A DNA stretch of 64,000 nt from JAJFVC01 sp039698075. GTDB taxonomy: Bacteria > Planctomycetota > Planctomycetia > Pirellulales > Thermoguttaceae. The notes beneath the pieces were generated by a model. It had not been told where the DNA came from. It saw only the letters and a list, made by a program, of their open reading frames with translations, and did not search any database. The translations under genes were made by a program, and so were the position numbers. The stretch covers positions 73,288-137,287 of the forward strand of contig JBDKTJ010000060.1 of NCBI GenBank assembly GCA_039698075.1, written 5' to 3'. How positions within the stretch are numbered: position 1 is the first letter of the stretch; the number at the start of each line of letters is the position of its first letter. Positions 63,876 to 64,000 of this stretch are shown piece by piece.

Positions 63876-64000
63876 AGTGCTCTGTCAGTCGTGGATTGAT
63901 GGATAAAGTCGTTTCAGTTTGATACGGGCGTCGGCCGTCGTAAATCGCCAGTCGATCTTGGATTTGTGGGTGTTGCGGTCCTGCTCCCATACGGCTACTT
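63876..64000. mobile_element. IS630-type insertion sequence, left part
   Basis: TAGTGCTCTGTCA at about 63876 outside the transposase stop looks like an IS630-type terminal repeat next to a TA target. The rest lies beyond the window. Confidence 0.55.
63885..64000 (-). CDS. IS630-type transposase, 3' end (partial)
   Basis: The leftward frame reads SKIDWRFTTADARIKLKRLY, then PSIHD and a stop, a C-terminus I recognise in IS630-family transposases of Planctomycetota. The window ends inside the gene. Confidence 0.7.
   Translation of the reverse strand, partial: VAVWEQDRNTHKSKIDWRFTTADARIKLKRLYPSIHD

Overview
The window reads as a Planctomycetota-like chromosome carrying most of a large integrated phage-like element. 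Positions 1 to about 56,160 are the element: short, tightly packed genes with ATGA, TGATG or TAATG junctions, its own DNA replication genes, its own tRNAs, and a tyrosine recombinase facing a truncated tRNA-Pro at 56,163-56,205. From about 56.2 kb to the right edge lie ordinary host genes (cobalamin-type radical SAM protein, helix-turn-helix regulator, transglutaminase-domain lipoprotein, conserved protein, ManA-type isomerase, tRNA-Gly, end of an IS630-type transposase). No capsid, terminase or tail gene is visible. The element runs off the left edge, so whether it is a complete prophage cannot be judged here.

Layout of the element. 0-6 kb: a small basic protein, then a leftward operon with a PrimPol/SF3 primase-helicase, a dNTP-hydrolase-like protein, a DnaQ-type exonuclease and three Cys-rich proteins. 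A nested palindrome at 6,117-6,191 separates this operon from the rightward genes. 6-17 kb: ParB-like protein, unknown replication-region proteins, a multi-hairpin intergenic region, SNF2-type helicase, secreted trypsin-like protease, HTH-metallophosphatase fusion, poly-Asp/Glu protein, four tRNAs, metallophosphatase and a second ParB-like protein. 17-22 kb: family A DNA polymerase with zinc insertions, VRR-NUC nuclease, sigma-factor-like protein and deoxynucleotidase. 22-31 kb: DNA ligase, radical-SAM-like protein, P-loop kinase, Deinococcus-type RNA ligase, methylase-like protein, DeoC and deoxyribosyltransferase. 31-42 kb: RecB-type nuclease, membrane proteins, C39- and ClpP-like peptidases, DNA methyltransferase and many zinc-ribbon proteins. 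41.3-46 kb: DEDDh exonuclease, an array of Y-RNA-like and tRNA-like noncoding RNAs, Ro60 (TROVE) protein and SPFH protein. 46-55 kb: small phage-type proteins, two MerR/excisionase-type HTH proteins and the integrase.

The two most interesting signals are regulatory and RNA-based. First, immediately upstream of the Ro60 gene lie three hairpins that reproduce the Ro-binding helix of animal Y RNAs (GGGCCGA paired with CTTGCCC around a bulged C, then GTTATC). Two tRNA-shaped RNAs lie among them, each carrying the same helix in circularly permuted order: one sits in the anticodon stem, the other is inserted next to an intact Lys(UUU) anticodon arm. This looks like a phage-borne Ro60 RNP with a permuted relative of the bacterial YrlA tRNA-mimic RNAs. 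Second, eight copies of a two-part motif (CTCYAA, then TTGATTTCATTG starting 21 bases later) sit at the heads of the rightward operons. The element encodes a sigma-70-like protein that is an obvious candidate reader.

All functions are inferred from sequence reading alone; no similarity search or folding program was run.
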